Source: Siccibacter colletis
GTDB taxonomy: Bacteria > Pseudomonadota > Gammaproteobacteria > Enterobacterales > Enterobacteriaceae
Reading direction: 5' to 3'
Length of the DNA stretch: 64,000 nucleotides
NCBI RefSeq assembly: GCF_000696575.1
Contig: NZ_JMSQ01000039.1
Coordinates: 233,759-297,758 of the forward strand
In this document: positions 40,736-50,559 of the stretch, piece after piece
Numbering within the stretch: the stretch's first letter is position 1
How the letters are laid out: each line of letters begins with the position of its first letter
Program-made: the position numbers and the translations under genes
The notes under the pieces: generated by a model
Told to the model about the DNA's origin: nothing
Databases searched by the model: none
The model's input: the letters and a program-made list of their open reading frames with translations, nothing else

Positions 40736-42303
40736 CCGACGCGCACCATGAAAACTGGCAGCCTGCCAGTAATCCGTGGGCGGTGGCCATTGTGGTCACC
40801 CTCGCGGTATTTATGGAGATCCTCGATACCACCATCGTTAACGTTGCCCTGCCGCATGTGGCGGGTTCGCTCTCCTCAAGCTACGACGAATCCACCTGGG
40901 TACTGACCAGCTATCTGGTGGCGAACGGCATCGTGCTGCCGATCTCCGCTTTTCTCAGCCGGGTGTTTGGTCGCAAGCAGTTCTTTTTGATCTGCATTGT
41001 GATGTTTACCGTCTGCTCCTTCCTGTGCGGCATCGCCACCGAGCTGTGGCAGATGATCCTGTTCCGCATCCTGCAGGGCTTTTTCGGCGGCGGGCTGCAG
41101 CCGACGCAGCAGTCGGTACTGCTCGACTACTTCAAACCGGAAGATCGCGGCAAGGCGTTTGGTCTGTCGTCCATCGCCATTATCGTTGCGCCGGTGCTCG
41201 GCCCGACGTTAGGCGGCTGGATCACTGATAACTACTCCTGGCGCTGGGTGTTTTTCATCAATATCCCGGTGGGCATTGTCACGGTACTGGCGATCTACCA
41301 GCTGCTGGAAGATCCGCCGTGGGAGCGCAAATCAAAAGAAAAACTCTCCATCGACTGGAGCGGCATCGGGCTTATCGCCCTCGGGCTGGGCTGCCTGCAG
41401 GTAATGCTCGACCGCGGCGAGGATGACGACTGGTTTTACTCGAATTTCATCCGCCTGTTCGCGGTGCTGACGCTGATCGGCATTATCGGCGCCATTTACT
41501 GGCTGCTGTACGCCAGAAAGCCGGTGGTGGATCTGCGCTGCATGAAGGATAAAAACTTTGCCGTCTCCAGCCTGTTGATGGCGGGCATGGCGATGATCCT
41601 CTACGGCAGCTCGGTGGTGATCCCCCAGCTGGCGCAGCAGGATCTCGGCTACACCGCGACCTGGTCCGGGATGGTGCTGTCCCCGGGGGCGGTGCTGATC
41701 GTGCTGACTATTCCGCTGGTGCTGAAACTGATGCCGATTGTCCAGACGCGCTTTATCATCGCCTTCGGCTTCTTCTGCCTGGCGGCGGCGTTTTTCTGGT
41801 CGCGTAACCTGACGCCGGATATCGATTTTGAAACCCTGGTGCTGTTCCGCAGCGCCCAGTCCATCGGCCTCGGTTTCCTGTTCGTGCCGCTGACTACCAT
41901 CGCGTTTATCACTATCCCGCGTCAGCTCAACGCCGACGCCTCGGCGCTGTTTACCATGTTCCGTAACGTCGCCGGCTCAATTGGCATCTCGCTCTCCACC
42001 GCCGCCATCACCGAACGCTCCCAGGCGCACAGCGCCTATCTGAGTACTCACGCGTCGCCGTTTAACGAGCAGTTCCAGCAGGCGATTCGCAGCTCGGCGC
42101 AGGCGATCCGCGACTTCACCTCTCAGGTGGGCGACCCAACCAGCATCGCTACCGGGCAGATGTACCAGACGACGATCGAGCAGTCGCGGTTCCTGGCTTA
42201 CGTGGATGTCTTTACGCTGTTGAGCCTGGTAGCGGTCATCCTTATTCCGTTTTGTTTACTGCTTTCGCCGGTCAAGAGCGAAGGCAGCGCAGGAGCACAC
42301 TAA
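40732..42303 (+). CDS. EmrB/QacA-family (DHA2) MFS multidrug efflux pump
   Basis: 523 residues, 14 membrane segments. DHA2 signatures: LDTTIVNVALPHVAGSL near the N-terminus and a motif C region GPTLGGWITDNYSWRWVFFINIPVG. It should export hydrophobic toxic compounds by proton antiport. The start overlaps the adaptor stop (ATGA), and its own stop abuts the ATG of the outer membrane gene. Similarity is to EmrB/EmrY; the substrate cannot be told from sequence. Confidence 0.92.
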   Translation: MTDAHHENWQPASNPWAVAIVVTLAVFMEILDTTIVNVALPHVAGSLSSSYDESTWVLTSYLVANGIVLPISAFLSRVFGRKQFFLICIVMFTVCSFLCGIATELWQMILFRILQGFFGGGLQPTQQSVLLDYFKPEDRGKAFGLSSIAIIVAPVLGPTLGGWITDNYSWRWVFFINIPVGIVTVLAIYQLLEDPPWERKSKEKLSIDWSGIGLIALGLGCLQVMLDRGEDDDWFYSNFIRLFAVLTLIGIIGAIYWLLYARKPVVDLRCMKDKNFAVSSLLMAGMAMILYGSSVVIPQLAQQDLGYTATWSGMVLSPGAVLIVLTIPLVLKLMPIVQTRFIIAFGFFCLAAAFFWSRNLTPDIDFETLVLFRSAQSIGLGFLFVPLTTIAFITIPRQLNADASALFTMFRNVAGSIGISLSTAAITERSQAHSAYLSTHASPFNEQFQQAIRSSAQAIRDFTSQVGDPTSIATGQMYQTTIEQSRFLAYVDVFTLLSLVAVILIPFCLLLSPVKSEGSAGAH

Positions 42304-43827
42304 ATGAAGAGGAGCTTTACGCCCACGCTGACCCTGATTGCGCTGCTTACCGGCTGCGCCGTCGGGCCTGACTACCAGCCCCCGGCACCGCAGACGCCGG
42401 GCAGCTGGCACGACAGCGCCGATAATGGCGTCGCGTCGCGCACCCGCAGCGACGCCATCAATCCGCGCTGGTGGACCACCTTTAATTCACCGCAGCTCAA
42501 CAGCCTGATCGAGCGCGCTATCGCTGGCAATCTGTCGTTGCAACAGACGGTGCTGCGCATTGCGGGCGCACGCGAGCAGATCAATCAGGCGCGGGGCGCT
42601 TTCTTCCCGGCGGTGAACGGTAATCTGCAGGCCAACCGCCAGCAGCTCGGCCTGAAAGGGGAGCTGGAATCTCATGATGTTTATGACCAGCTTGACCAGG
42701 TCGATCCTGAACTGCGCGGCGCGCTCGGCCCGCTGACCCAGCCGATTAACCTCTATCAGGGCAGCTTTGATGCCCAGTGGGAGCTGGATCTGTGGGGCAA
42801 GGTGCGGCGTCAGGTGGAAGCCGCCGACGCCCAGCGCCAGGCCGCCATTGAGCAGCGTAACGACGCGCTGGTGTCGCTGGAGGCGGAAGTGGCCCGCGCC
42901 TGGCTGCAACTGCGCGGGGCGCAAAGCATTATCGCGACGCTCAGCGCCCAGATTGCGTCGGCGCAGCAGACGCTGGAACTGACACAGAACCGCCAGCAGG
43001 GCGGCCTGTCGCCGCAGCTGGATGTGGAAAATGCCCGGGCGCAGCTGGGCAATCTCGAAGCGCAGCTGCCGCAGTACCAGGCCCAGGAGCGTCAGGCGAT
43101 GAACGGCCTGGCGATCCTGCTGGGTAAAACCCCTGGCGCACTGGACAGCGAACTGCGCAGCGTTCAGCCGCTGCCAACACTGCCGGATATCGTCGCAACC
43201 GGTATTCCCGCCACCCTGGCGCGCCGTCGCCCGGACGTGCGTGAAGCCGAAGCCAACCTGCACGCTGCCACCGCTCAGATTGGCGTGTCGGTGGCGCAGC
43301 TGTTCCCGGATCTGACGCTGCGCGGCCAGTTTGGGATGCGCAACAGCGAAGTGGACTGGCTGGATGACTGGAGCAGCCACTTCTATAGCGTGGGTCCCCA
43401 GCTGTCGATCCCGATTTTCCAGGGCGGACGGCTGGTCTCCAGCGTGAAAGTGGCGCGGGCGCAGCAGGGTGCGGCGGTACTGCAATATCGCCAGACGGTA
43501 CTGACCGCGCTGGGCGATGTGGAGAACGCGCTGGTCAGCTATCGCACCGACCAGCAGCGTGAAGCGGGGCTGGATAAAACCATCGAGGCGCTGCAAACCG
43601 CGTTCAACCTCGCAAGCGACAGCTACCGGCAGGGCATGGCAACCTTTATCGACGTGCTGGACGCCCAGCGCCAGCTCTCGCAGGCAGAGCAGCAGCGCGC
43701 CCAGGCGCGGGTGCAGAGCAGCCTCGATCTGGTGGCGCTGTATAAGGCGCTCGGCGGCGGCTGGGAGCCATACCAGCAGGTGCGCATGCCGGATTACAGC
43801 GTGTTTGGTGACGCGCCGCGCGGGTAA
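42304..43827 (+). CDS. Outer membrane efflux lipoprotein, NodT/OprM type
   Basis: 507 residues. Lipobox LLTGC gives a lipidated Cys18, then CAVGPDYQPPAPQTPGSW, the typical start of RND/MFS outer membrane factors. Two TolC-type repeats are visible, each with long helices (AGAREQINQARGAFFPAVNGN and ALGDVENALVSYRTDQQREAGLDKTIEAL). It supplies a dedicated exit duct, so this operon need not rely on TolC. Last gene; followed by a bidirectional terminator. Confidence 0.92.
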   Translation: MKRSFTPTLTLIALLTGCAVGPDYQPPAPQTPGSWHDSADNGVASRTRSDAINPRWWTTFNSPQLNSLIERAIAGNLSLQQTVLRIAGAREQINQARGAFFPAVNGNLQANRQQLGLKGELESHDVYDQLDQVDPELRGALGPLTQPINLYQGSFDAQWELDLWGKVRRQVEAADAQRQAAIEQRNDALVSLEAEVARAWLQLRGAQSIIATLSAQIASAQQTLELTQNRQQGGLSPQLDVENARAQLGNLEAQLPQYQAQERQAMNGLAILLGKTPGALDSELRSVQPLPTLPDIVATGIPATLARRRPDVREAEANLHAATAQIGVSVAQLFPDLTLRGQFGMRNSEVDWLDDWSSHFYSVGPQLSIPIFQGGRLVSSVKVARAQQGAAVLQYRQTVLTALGDVENALVSYRTDQQREAGLDKTIEALQTAFNLASDSYRQGMATFIDVLDAQRQLSQAEQQRAQARVQSSLDLVALYKALGGGWEPYQQVRMPDYSVFGDAPRG

Positions 43828-43840
43828 GTTCTTCAGGCAT

Positions 43841-43877
43841 AAAAAAACGGGCGGTGATTTCTCACCGCCCGTTTTTA
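43841..43877. terminator. Bidirectional terminator between efflux operon and ldtB
   Basis: A perfect 15-base arm pair (AAAAACGGGCGGTGA / TCACCGCCCGTTTTT, loop TTTC) with A and T runs on the two sides, between convergent genes. Confidence 0.93.
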
Positions 43878-43906
43878 TTGCTGACGACCTGCGCCGCCAG
43901 CCAGGG

Positions 43907-44827
43907 TTAGTTCAGGCGTACCGGCATACCGGAACGGTTCTGCACCGCCTGCTCAACCACGTTCTGATCGACGTCGGTCTGACCGGTGATGGTCTGCACC
44001 GCTTTGGTCAGGGTGACCGGCACAATCTCTTTACCGGTGAACTGCTCTTCGGTGGTAGAGAGTGGGTTATGCACCTCGATATAGCGGCTGCCGTCCGGCT
44101 CGGTAGTGGCTTTCACCGGCTCATCGATAAACTGCACGCGAGTACCAACCGGTACGTTCTGGAACAGGAACTTGATGTCTTCGTTACGCAGACGCACGCA
44201 GCCGTGGCTCACGCGCAGGCCGATACCGAAGTTGGCGTTGGTGCCGTGAATAGCATACAGGCGGCCAATGTAGAGCGCGTACAGGCCCATCGGGTTATCC
44301 GGACCGGCTGGCACCACCGCTGGCAGCGGTTCACCCGCGGCCGCGTATTCGGCGTGCATCTTGGCGGTCGGCGTCCAGGTCGGGCCAGCTTTCTTACGCT
44401 CAACCTTGGTTACCCAGTTGATCGGCGTGTCTTTGCCGAGCTGGCCGATACCGATAGGCAGCACGATCACCGTGTTGGTGCCTTTCGGGTAGTAGTAAAG
44501 GCGCATTTCAGCACTGTTGATCACGATGCCTTCGTGCGGGGTATCCGGCAGGATCAGCTGCTGCGGAATGGTGAGGATGGAGCCAGGCTTCGGCAGGTAC
44601 GGGTCCACACCCGGGTTGGCTTCCATCATGTTGGACAGCCCCATCTGATACTCAGCGGCGTAGTATTCCAGCGGCTGCGACGCGCCTTCCGGAATGGTGA
44701 TCACCTGGTTCTGGCCTATCAGACGGCTACCATCTGTCGGCAGGGGATAAGTTACGGCTGAGGCGGTTTTGCAAAAACCAACCACCGCAAATGCTGCCAG
44801 TAAAAGAGCGCGTATTTTCATAGTCAT
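43907..44827 (-). CDS. ldtB: LdtB (YbiS), L,D-transpeptidase
   Basis: 306 residues, the E. coli length. Signal peptide cut after TASA (residue 24), a LysM-like segment ([48 protein letters not shown]), then the YkuD domain with HGTNANFG and catalytic Cys210 in SHGCVR. It attaches Braun lipoprotein to peptidoglycan in the periplasm. The ribosome site before either possible ATG (44827 or 44821) is weak; I follow the E. coli start. The 233 bases to ybiT hold the divergent promoters. Confidence 0.96.
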   Translation of the reverse strand: MTMKIRALLLAAFAVVGFCKTASAVTYPLPTDGSRLIGQNQVITIPEGASQPLEYYAAEYQMGLSNMMEANPGVDPYLPKPGSILTIPQQLILPDTPHEGIVINSAEMRLYYYPKGTNTVIVLPIGIGQLGKDTPINWVTKVERKKAGPTWTPTAKMHAEYAAAGEPLPAVVPAGPDNPMGLYALYIGRLYAIHGTNANFGIGLRVSHGCVRLRNEDIKFLFQNVPVGTRVQFIDEPVKATTEPDGSRYIEVHNPLSTTEEQFTGKEIVPVTLTKAVQTITGQTDVDQNVVEQAVQNRSGMPVRLN

Positions 44828-45060
44828 TTATGTTTTTAGATTCAGTGTCTGTGCCACACAGACCAGTTGTTGAGTAAAGGGGGTGACAGTCCGGGAGCGC
44901 ATTATATGTGCATTCCTGAGCGCAGGGAATTCAGATGTGGATGAAATCACAATTTTCCTTCTTTAATTGCCCGACGCCGCCCAGGGGAATCTCGGGGCGA
45001 TCTGTAATCTTAATTATGGCATAATGCGCCGTTTATCACATTTCTACCCAGGACAATACC

Positions 45061-46656
45061 GTGTTAGTTAGCAGCAACGTCACCATGCAGTTCGGCAGTA
45101 AGCCGCTGTTCGAGAACATTTCCGTCAAGTTTGGCGGCGGCAACCGCTACGGCCTGATTGGCGCCAACGGCAGCGGTAAATCCACATTTATGAAGATCCT
45201 GGGTGGCGATTTAGAGCCGACGCTGGGCAACGTCTCCCTCGATCCTAACGAGCGTATCGGTAAGCTGCGCCAGGATCAGTTCGCCTTTGAAGCCTTCACC
45301 GTGCTCGACACCGTGATCATGGGCCACGGCGAGCTGTGGGAAGTGAAGCAGGAGCGCGACCGCATTTACGGCCTCGCCGAGATGAGCGAAGAGGACGGCT
45401 ATAAAGTGGCCGATCTCGAAGTGCAGTACGGCGAAATGGACGGCTACTCTGCCGAAGCCCGCGCCGGTGAACTGCTGCTTGGCGTTGGTATTCCGGTTGA
45501 GCAGCACTACGGCCCGATGAGCGAAGTGGCGCCCGGCTGGAAGCTGCGTGTGCTGCTGGCCCAGGCGCTGTTCTCCAACCCGGAAATTCTGCTGCTCGAC
45601 GAACCGACCAACAACCTGGACATCGATACCATTCGCTGGCTGGAGCAGGTGCTGAACGAGCGCGACAGCACCATGATCATCATCTCGCACGACCGTCACT
45701 TCCTGAACATGGTCTGCACCCACATGGCGGATCTCGACTACGGCGAGCTGCGCGTGTATCCGGGCAACTACGACGAGTACATGACCGCTGCCACCCAGGC
45801 GCGCGAGCGTCTGCTGGCCGATAACGCCAAGAAAAAGGCGCAGATTGCCGATCTGCAGTCCTTCGTCAGCCGCTTCAGCGCTAACGCATCGAAATCACGT
45901 CAGGCGACCTCTCGCGCCCGCCAGATTGATAAGATCAAGCTGGAAGAGGTGAAGGCCTCCAGCCGTCAGAACCCGTTCATCCGCTTCGAACAGGACAAAA
46001 AGCTGTTCCGTAACGCGCTGGAAGTGGAAGCCCTCACCAAAGGCTTCGAAGACGGCCCGCTGTTTAAAAACGTCAACATGCTGGTGGAAGTGGGCGAGAA
46101 AGTCGCGGTTATCGGCACCAACGGCGTCGGTAAATCCACACTGCTGAAAACCCTGGTGGGCGATCTCGACGCCGACAGCGGCACCGTGAAGTGGTCTGAG
46201 AACGTGCGTATTGGCTATTACGCCCAGGATCACGAATACGAATTCGAAAACGACCTGACGGTATTCGACTGGATGAGCCAGTGGAAGCAGGAAGGCGATG
46301 ACGAGCAGGCGGTGCGCAGCATCCTTGGACGTCTGCTGTTCAGCCAGGACGACATCAAGAAGCCGGCCAAAGTGCTGTCCGGTGGTGAAAAGGGTCGTAT
46401 GCTGTTCGGTAAGCTGATGATGGAGCGCCCGAATATTCTGGTTATGGATGAGCCGACCAACCACCTGGATATGGAATCCATCGAATCGCTGAACATGGCG
46501 CTGGAGCACTATCAGGGCACCCTGATCTTCGTCTCCCACGACCGTGAGTTCGTCAGCTCGCTGGCGACCCGCATCATTGAGATCACCCCGCAGCGCGTGG
46601 TGGACTTCTCCGGCGGCTACGAAGATTACCTGCGCAGCAAAGGCATCGACGGTTAA
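45061..46656 (+). CDS. ybiT: YbiT, ABC-F family ribosome-associated ATPase
   Basis: 531 residues from a GTG start ([21 protein letters not shown]), as in E. coli (530). Two ABC domains (Walker [10 protein letters not shown] and GTNGVGKST; signatures near VAPGWKLR and LSGGEKG) joined by a charged P-site tRNA interaction linker at about 245-300 ([41 protein letters not shown]). No membrane part. ABC-F proteins act on the ribosome in translation. GCATAAT about 35 bases upstream may be the -10. Confidence 0.95.
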   Translation: MLVSSNVTMQFGSKPLFENISVKFGGGNRYGLIGANGSGKSTFMKILGGDLEPTLGNVSLDPNERIGKLRQDQFAFEAFTVLDTVIMGHGELWEVKQERDRIYGLAEMSEEDGYKVADLEVQYGEMDGYSAEARAGELLLGVGIPVEQHYGPMSEVAPGWKLRVLLAQALFSNPEILLLDEPTNNLDIDTIRWLEQVLNERDSTMIIISHDRHFLNMVCTHMADLDYGELRVYPGNYDEYMTAATQARERLLADNAKKKAQIADLQSFVSRFSANASKSRQATSRARQIDKIKLEEVKASSRQNPFIRFEQDKKLFRNALEVEALTKGFEDGPLFKNVNMLVEVGEKVAVIGTNGVGKSTLLKTLVGDLDADSGTVKWSENVRIGYYAQDHEYEFENDLTVFDWMSQWKQEGDDEQAVRSILGRLLFSQDDIKKPAKVLSGGEKGRMLFGKLMMERPNILVMDEPTNHLDMESIESLNMALEHYQGTLIFVSHDREFVSSLATRIIEITPQRVVDFSGGYEDYLRSKGIDG

Positions 46657-46679
46657 TTCCCGCCGTCCAGACCCAATGC

Positions 46680-46711
46680 AAAAAAGGCGAGCCGCTGGCT
46701 CGCCTTTTTCT
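46680..46711 (+). terminator. Terminator of ybiT
   Basis: AAAAAGGCGAGCC and GGCTCGCCTTTTT form a 13-base arm pair with a 3-base loop, 24 bases after the stop. Confidence 0.93.
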
Positions 46712-46790
46712 TTTGCAGCAGCATGTAGGGTGGGTAAGCGTAGCGCACCCACCTATGGATACGCAGCAGCGGCGGGTGTGCAGGCTTACC
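46711..46790. repeat. Palindromic repeat unit, tandem copy 1
   Basis: An 80-base unit with two palindromes in opposite orientation: GGTGGGTAAGCG...GCGCACCCACC (46726-46753) and GGCGGGTGTGC...GGCTTACCCGCC (46771-46794). This is the layout of bacterial interspersed mosaic (REP/BIME-type) elements. It recurs 93 bases later with three differences. Confidence 0.85.
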
Positions 46791-46803
46791 CGCCCTGGAG
46801 GAC

Positions 46804-46883
46804 TTTTGCAGCAGCATGTAGGGTGGGTAAGCGTAGCGCACCCACCTTTGGATATGCAGCAGCGGCGGGTGCGCAGGCTTACC
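46804..46883. repeat. Palindromic repeat unit, tandem copy 2 (runs into the GH31 gene end)
   Basis: Second copy at a period of 93 bases, differing from copy 1 by three substitutions over 80 bases. Its last bases include TTA at 46879-46881, which is the TAA stop of the minus-strand GH31 gene. After that the copies diverge, so the element ends at or within the gene's last codons. Confidence 0.85.
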
Positions 46884-49242
46884 GCACCCAGCGGTCGGTT
46901 TCTTCGCCGTTAATCACCAGCCGGCGGGTTTCCCCCGACGGTAATGACACCGTCATCGCCTGCCACGCCGGGCGGTAATCGCCGGTGGCGGAGACTGTCA
47001 GGTGAATGGCATCGGCGGTGCACCGCATCTCCCACTCCACCCACAGCGCGTTGCCGTCTTTATAGCCCCAGCTTTCGCCATCGTCTTCAAACAGCAGCCC
47101 TTTGCTGCACCCGTTGCCTTTCACCGGGAACAGCTTCAGTTCGCGGGCATCGTCCTGTTCAGCGCTCACATGGGTGAGGCGCTCGCTGAGCGGCAGCCCG
47201 GCCCCGGCGCGCACCAGCAGCGGCAGAGTTTCCAGCGGCGCGTCAAGCGTCACCCACTGACCGCCGCTGTACCAGGCCCCGGTGTAAAAGTCGTACCAGC
47301 CGCTGGAGTTGTCCGGCAGCCAGACGCGGCGCGTGCGGGCGCCCGGCTCCACCACGCTCGCCACCAGCAGGTCGCGGCCCAGCATGAAGTCATCGCACTC
47401 CTCGAAGGTCTGCGCATCCTGCTCGTGGTCGAGGAAGGTCGGGCGCAGCATCGGCTCATCATCGGCGTGCGCCTGCCACAGCAGGGTATACAGGTAGGGC
47501 AGCAGGCGATAGCGCAGCTCGATGGCGCTGCGGATCGCCGGGGTCACCGCCGGATACATCCACGGTTCGTTGACCGTCTGGTCATCATTCCACGAGTGAA
47601 TGGTAAAGCGCGGATGCATCACGCCGTTCTGCACCCAGCGCACAAACAGCTCGGCGTCGGGCTTGTCGCCGGAGAAACCGCCGACGTCGTGACCGACGTT
47701 GTACAGCCCGGACAGGCTCATCCCCAGCCCCATCTGGATGTTGTAGCGCAGGGTCTGCCAGCTGGTGCGGTTGTCGCCGCTCCAGGTCTGGACGTAGCGC
47801 TGCATCCCGGCGCAGCCGGAGCGCGAAATCAGATACGGACGTTTATCCGGCGCGAAACGCTGCTGCGCTTCCAGCGAGGCGCGCATCATCAGCAGCGGCA
47901 TCACCGGCCGGATATGCTTGATGGCAACCGGGGTGCCGAAGCCGTGACAGCGCGCTTCGCCATCCCAGACTTCATACTCATTGTTGTCGTTCCAGGTGGA
48001 ATCGATACCCATCTCCAGCAGCTGCGTGGTAACCCCGGTCTGCCACCAGGCGATGGTTGCCGGATTGGTGAAGTCGAGGTGCGATCCTTCATCGTCCCAG
48101 AAGCTGGAGATCTCCGGCCCGTCACGCTCCGAATCACGAATAAACAGCCCCTGCTGCGCCACTTCCTGATAGCGCGGGTGATCGTGCAGCAGGCACGGCT
48201 TGATGTTGGCCGCCAGCTTCAGCCCGGCCTCGTGGAACGCGGCGGTCATCTGCTGCGGCTGCGGCACCTTGTCGTAGTTCCAGTTGAACACGTAGCGCTT
48301 ATTGTTGATGGAGGTATACCCGGACGAGAGCTGGAACGAATCGCAGGGGATAGCGTGCTCCTGGCACAGCCGGATAAAGTTTCCGAGCTGCACCTGGGCG
48401 TCCGGCGCGTCGGTGTAGTGCATGGTGGAGCCGCTGTAGCCGAGGCTCCACTTCGGGCCGAACAGGGTTTTCCCGGTCAGCCGCACAAAGGCTTTGGTGA
48501 CGTCGAGTGCCCGCTCGCCGGTAAACAGGTAGTAATCAATATCCCCGGCTTCCGCCTGCCAGCGGCGGTAGGGAGCATGGTAGTTGTCGATCTCATTCCC
48601 GAGATCCAGCCAGCAGCTGCTGAGGTTGTCGTAGAACAGCCCGAAGCTCACCGCGTCGCGGCGCGTCAGGGTGAAGGGAATGTGTTTGTAGAGCGGGTCG
48701 GTGCTGAACGCGTTGTAGCCCATCGCATCCAGATTGCGCATCTCGTAGCGTTTGCCGTTGCGCAGCAGCGGGCCGGCTTTTTCGCCGAGGCCGTAGTAGC
48801 GGTCATCCGCCGCCCGGCGCTGGTAGTGCGCCACCCCGTCGCCGTGGGCGTTGAGCAGATAGGCGCTGGTCGGACGGTCGCTGACCAGCGGCTGCCACTC
48901 GCCCGCGCCATTGCGGTAGTGCCACTCCAGCCACAGCGGCTGGTGGATGGTGACGCGCAGGCGGTCGGTGGATACCGTCAGCTGGTGCGCCTCCTGCTCC
49001 AGCTGCCAGGCCGGCAGGCTGAAGCCGGAGAGATCCTCGCGCGGGCGTCCCTCCCAGGGGACGTCCTGCTCCGGGGCGATGCTCCAGGTGCGATCCAGCG
49101 CCAGTTCGCCTTTGCGTTTAATCAGTACGCGAAACAGGTTTGGCTCCAGCACGTAGAGGCAGAGCTGGTGTTGCCCGTCCACGTTAAGCACCACCCGGTG
49201 CGCATCGGTGTGTTCTGTGGTCCAGTTCTTCAGGGTTTTCAT
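46879..49242 (-). CDS. GH31 alpha-glucosidase-type glycoside hydrolase
   Basis: 787 residues without a signal peptide, so cytoplasmic. N-terminal beta-domain, then a catalytic barrel with nucleophile Asp419 in STWNDNNE and acid/base Asp490 in WSGDNRTSW, then C-terminal beta-domains. The family hydrolyses alpha-glucosides or alpha-xylosides; the substrate here is unknown. The start codon lies 15 bases after the stop of an MFS transporter gene, forming a two-gene operon divergent from a LacI-type regulator. The stop codon lies in a palindromic repeat, so the extreme C-terminus (TDRWVR) may differ from that of relatives. Absent at this position in E. coli. Confidence 0.92.
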   Translation of the reverse strand: MKTLKNWTTEHTDAHRVVLNVDGQHQLCLYVLEPNLFRVLIKRKGELALDRTWSIAPEQDVPWEGRPREDLSGFSLPAWQLEQEAHQLTVSTDRLRVTIHQPLWLEWHYRNGAGEWQPLVSDRPTSAYLLNAHGDGVAHYQRRAADDRYYGLGEKAGPLLRNGKRYEMRNLDAMGYNAFSTDPLYKHIPFTLTRRDAVSFGLFYDNLSSCWLDLGNEIDNYHAPYRRWQAEAGDIDYYLFTGERALDVTKAFVRLTGKTLFGPKWSLGYSGSTMHYTDAPDAQVQLGNFIRLCQEHAIPCDSFQLSSGYTSINNKRYVFNWNYDKVPQPQQMTAAFHEAGLKLAANIKPCLLHDHPRYQEVAQQGLFIRDSERDGPEISSFWDDEGSHLDFTNPATIAWWQTGVTTQLLEMGIDSTWNDNNEYEVWDGEARCHGFGTPVAIKHIRPVMPLLMMRASLEAQQRFAPDKRPYLISRSGCAGMQRYVQTWSGDNRTSWQTLRYNIQMGLGMSLSGLYNVGHDVGGFSGDKPDAELFVRWVQNGVMHPRFTIHSWNDDQTVNEPWMYPAVTPAIRSAIELRYRLLPYLYTLLWQAHADDEPMLRPTFLDHEQDAQTFEECDDFMLGRDLLVASVVEPGARTRRVWLPDNSSGWYDFYTGAWYSGGQWVTLDAPLETLPLLVRAGAGLPLSERLTHVSAEQDDARELKLFPVKGNGCSKGLLFEDDGESWGYKDGNALWVEWEMRCTADAIHLTVSATGDYRPAWQAMTVSLPSGETRRLVINGEETDRWVR

Positions 49243-49257
49243 TCCACTCGTCCCTTG

Positions 49258-50559
49258 TCAGGCGCGCGAGGCGCGGCGTTCAGCAATAAAAGCAATCAGG
49301 AAAACGGCACCGATGAGGTCAAACAGCCCCATGGCGATAAACAGCGGGTTAAAGCCGATCTGATCGGCGGTAACGCCGATGATGAGCGAGAACAGGAAGC
49401 TGGCGATCCAGGCGCAGGAGCCGCGCATGCCGTTCACCGTCGCCATCTGGCCCTTATCGAATGACTCCACCACCAGCGCGCTGAGCATGCAGGAGATGAT
49501 CTGATGCCCGAAGCCGCCGATGGAGATCAGTGCAATGGTGATGTACGGGTCGCGGGTCAGGGTCACGATAGCCAGCGACACCATCAGAAACGCGCCGGTG
49601 ACCGAGCTGGCGACGATGGAGTTAACGCGGGTGCAGCCGAAAAGGCGCACGTACAGCTTCGTGAGGTAGCCGCTGGCGACGGAACCCAGGTCGGCGGCGA
49701 GGAACGGCAGCCAGGCGAACATGGCAATCTGTTTGAGATCCATGCCGTGCTCTTTCGCCAGATAGAGCGGCACCCAGAAACTCATCACCGCCCAGGCCGG
49801 CTCCGCCATAAATGCCGGGATGGCGATGCCGTAGAAGCGTTTGTTTTTACCCACGGTTTTCAGGGCGGTGAAGAAGGGGAGCTTCACCGGCGGCGGCTCG
49901 TTATCCTGCTGAATGTAAGCCAGTTCGTCGGCGCTGAGGTTAGGGTGCTTCTCCGGCGACTGGTAAAACAGCCACCACAGCACCACCCAGACCAGCGCCA
50001 GCACGCCGGTAAACATAAACGCCCCCTGCCAGCCGAAGGAGGCGTGGGCGAAGTAGATAATCGGCGGCGCAAGCATGGCACCAATGGAAAAACCGACGCC
50101 CGCCCAGCCCGCGGCGACCGGACGCTCCTTCTTCGGGAACCACTCGCCAATGGTTTTGGCATTGGCAGGCGTAGCGGCGGCCTCGGCGCTGCCCATAAAG
50201 AAGCGCAGGATCGCCAGCTGGATCCAGCTCCCGGCCCCGGCGTGGAAAATGCACATCAGCGCCCACAGCGTGGCGCAGATCATAAACCCGAGCTTCAGGC
50301 CGATGACGTCGATCAGCCAGCCGCAGATGGGCTGGAACAGGGTATAGGCGAGCTGGAACGCGCTGACAATCCATGAATACTGCTCGGTGGTGATGCCGAG
50401 GCTGGTTTTCAGTTCCGGGGCGAGGATCCCCAGCGAGTTACGGGTGATGTAGTTCACCGTCACGCCCATCAGAAACAGGCACAGCACCCACCAGCGCAGG
50501 TGGCGTACCACGCGCCGGGTTTTACTGGCGCTTACGCCCTCGTTAATGCCTTGACTCAT
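49258..50559 (-). CDS. MFS transporter, anion:cation symporter (ExuT/GudP-like) family
   Basis: 433 residues, 12 membrane segments, starting MSQGINEGVSASKTRR with GGAG 7 bases upstream (an in-frame ATG five codons earlier is inside the ribosome site region and not used). Signatures of the ACS family: GVTVNYITRNSLGILAPELK in helix 1 and RFFMGSAEAAATPANAKTIGEWFPKKER between helices 4 and 5. These carry hexuronates, aldarates or similar. Its pairing with a GH31 hydrolase suggests import of an acidic or substituted alpha-glucoside that is cut inside the cell. Confidence 0.9.
   Translation of the reverse strand: MSQGINEGVSASKTRRVVRHLRWWVLCLFLMGVTVNYITRNSLGILAPELKTSLGITTEQYSWIVSAFQLAYTLFQPICGWLIDVIGLKLGFMICATLWALMCIFHAGAGSWIQLAILRFFMGSAEAAATPANAKTIGEWFPKKERPVAAGWAGVGFSIGAMLAPPIIYFAHASFGWQGAFMFTGVLALVWVVLWWLFYQSPEKHPNLSADELAYIQQDNEPPPVKLPFFTALKTVGKNKRFYGIAIPAFMAEPAWAVMSFWVPLYLAKEHGMDLKQIAMFAWLPFLAADLGSVASGYLTKLYVRLFGCTRVNSIVASSVTGAFLMVSLAIVTLTRDPYITIALISIGGFGHQIISCMLSALVVESFDKGQMATVNGMRGSCAWIASFLFSLIIGVTADQIGFNPLFIAMGLFDLIGAVFLIAFIAERRASRA

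Noticed and set aside
42487-43596. A 369-codon minus-strand frame inside the outer membrane efflux gene
   Set aside because: Shadow of the lipoprotein gene, which has a lipobox and TolC-type repeats.
46711-46883. Possible CRISPR array
   Set aside because: Only two copies with an 80-base unit and strong internal palindromes; no spacers and no cas genes.
46544-46978. A 144-codon plus-strand frame running from ybiT through the repeats
   Set aside because: It is out of frame with ybiT, repeats a low-complexity peptide because of the tandem DNA repeat, and has no start signal.
47002-49464. An 820-codon open frame on the plus strand opposite the GH31 gene
   Set aside because: It is the antisense shadow of a GC-rich gene; the translation is rich in His, Gln, Arg and Val without any domain, while the opposite strand has catalytic motifs in order.
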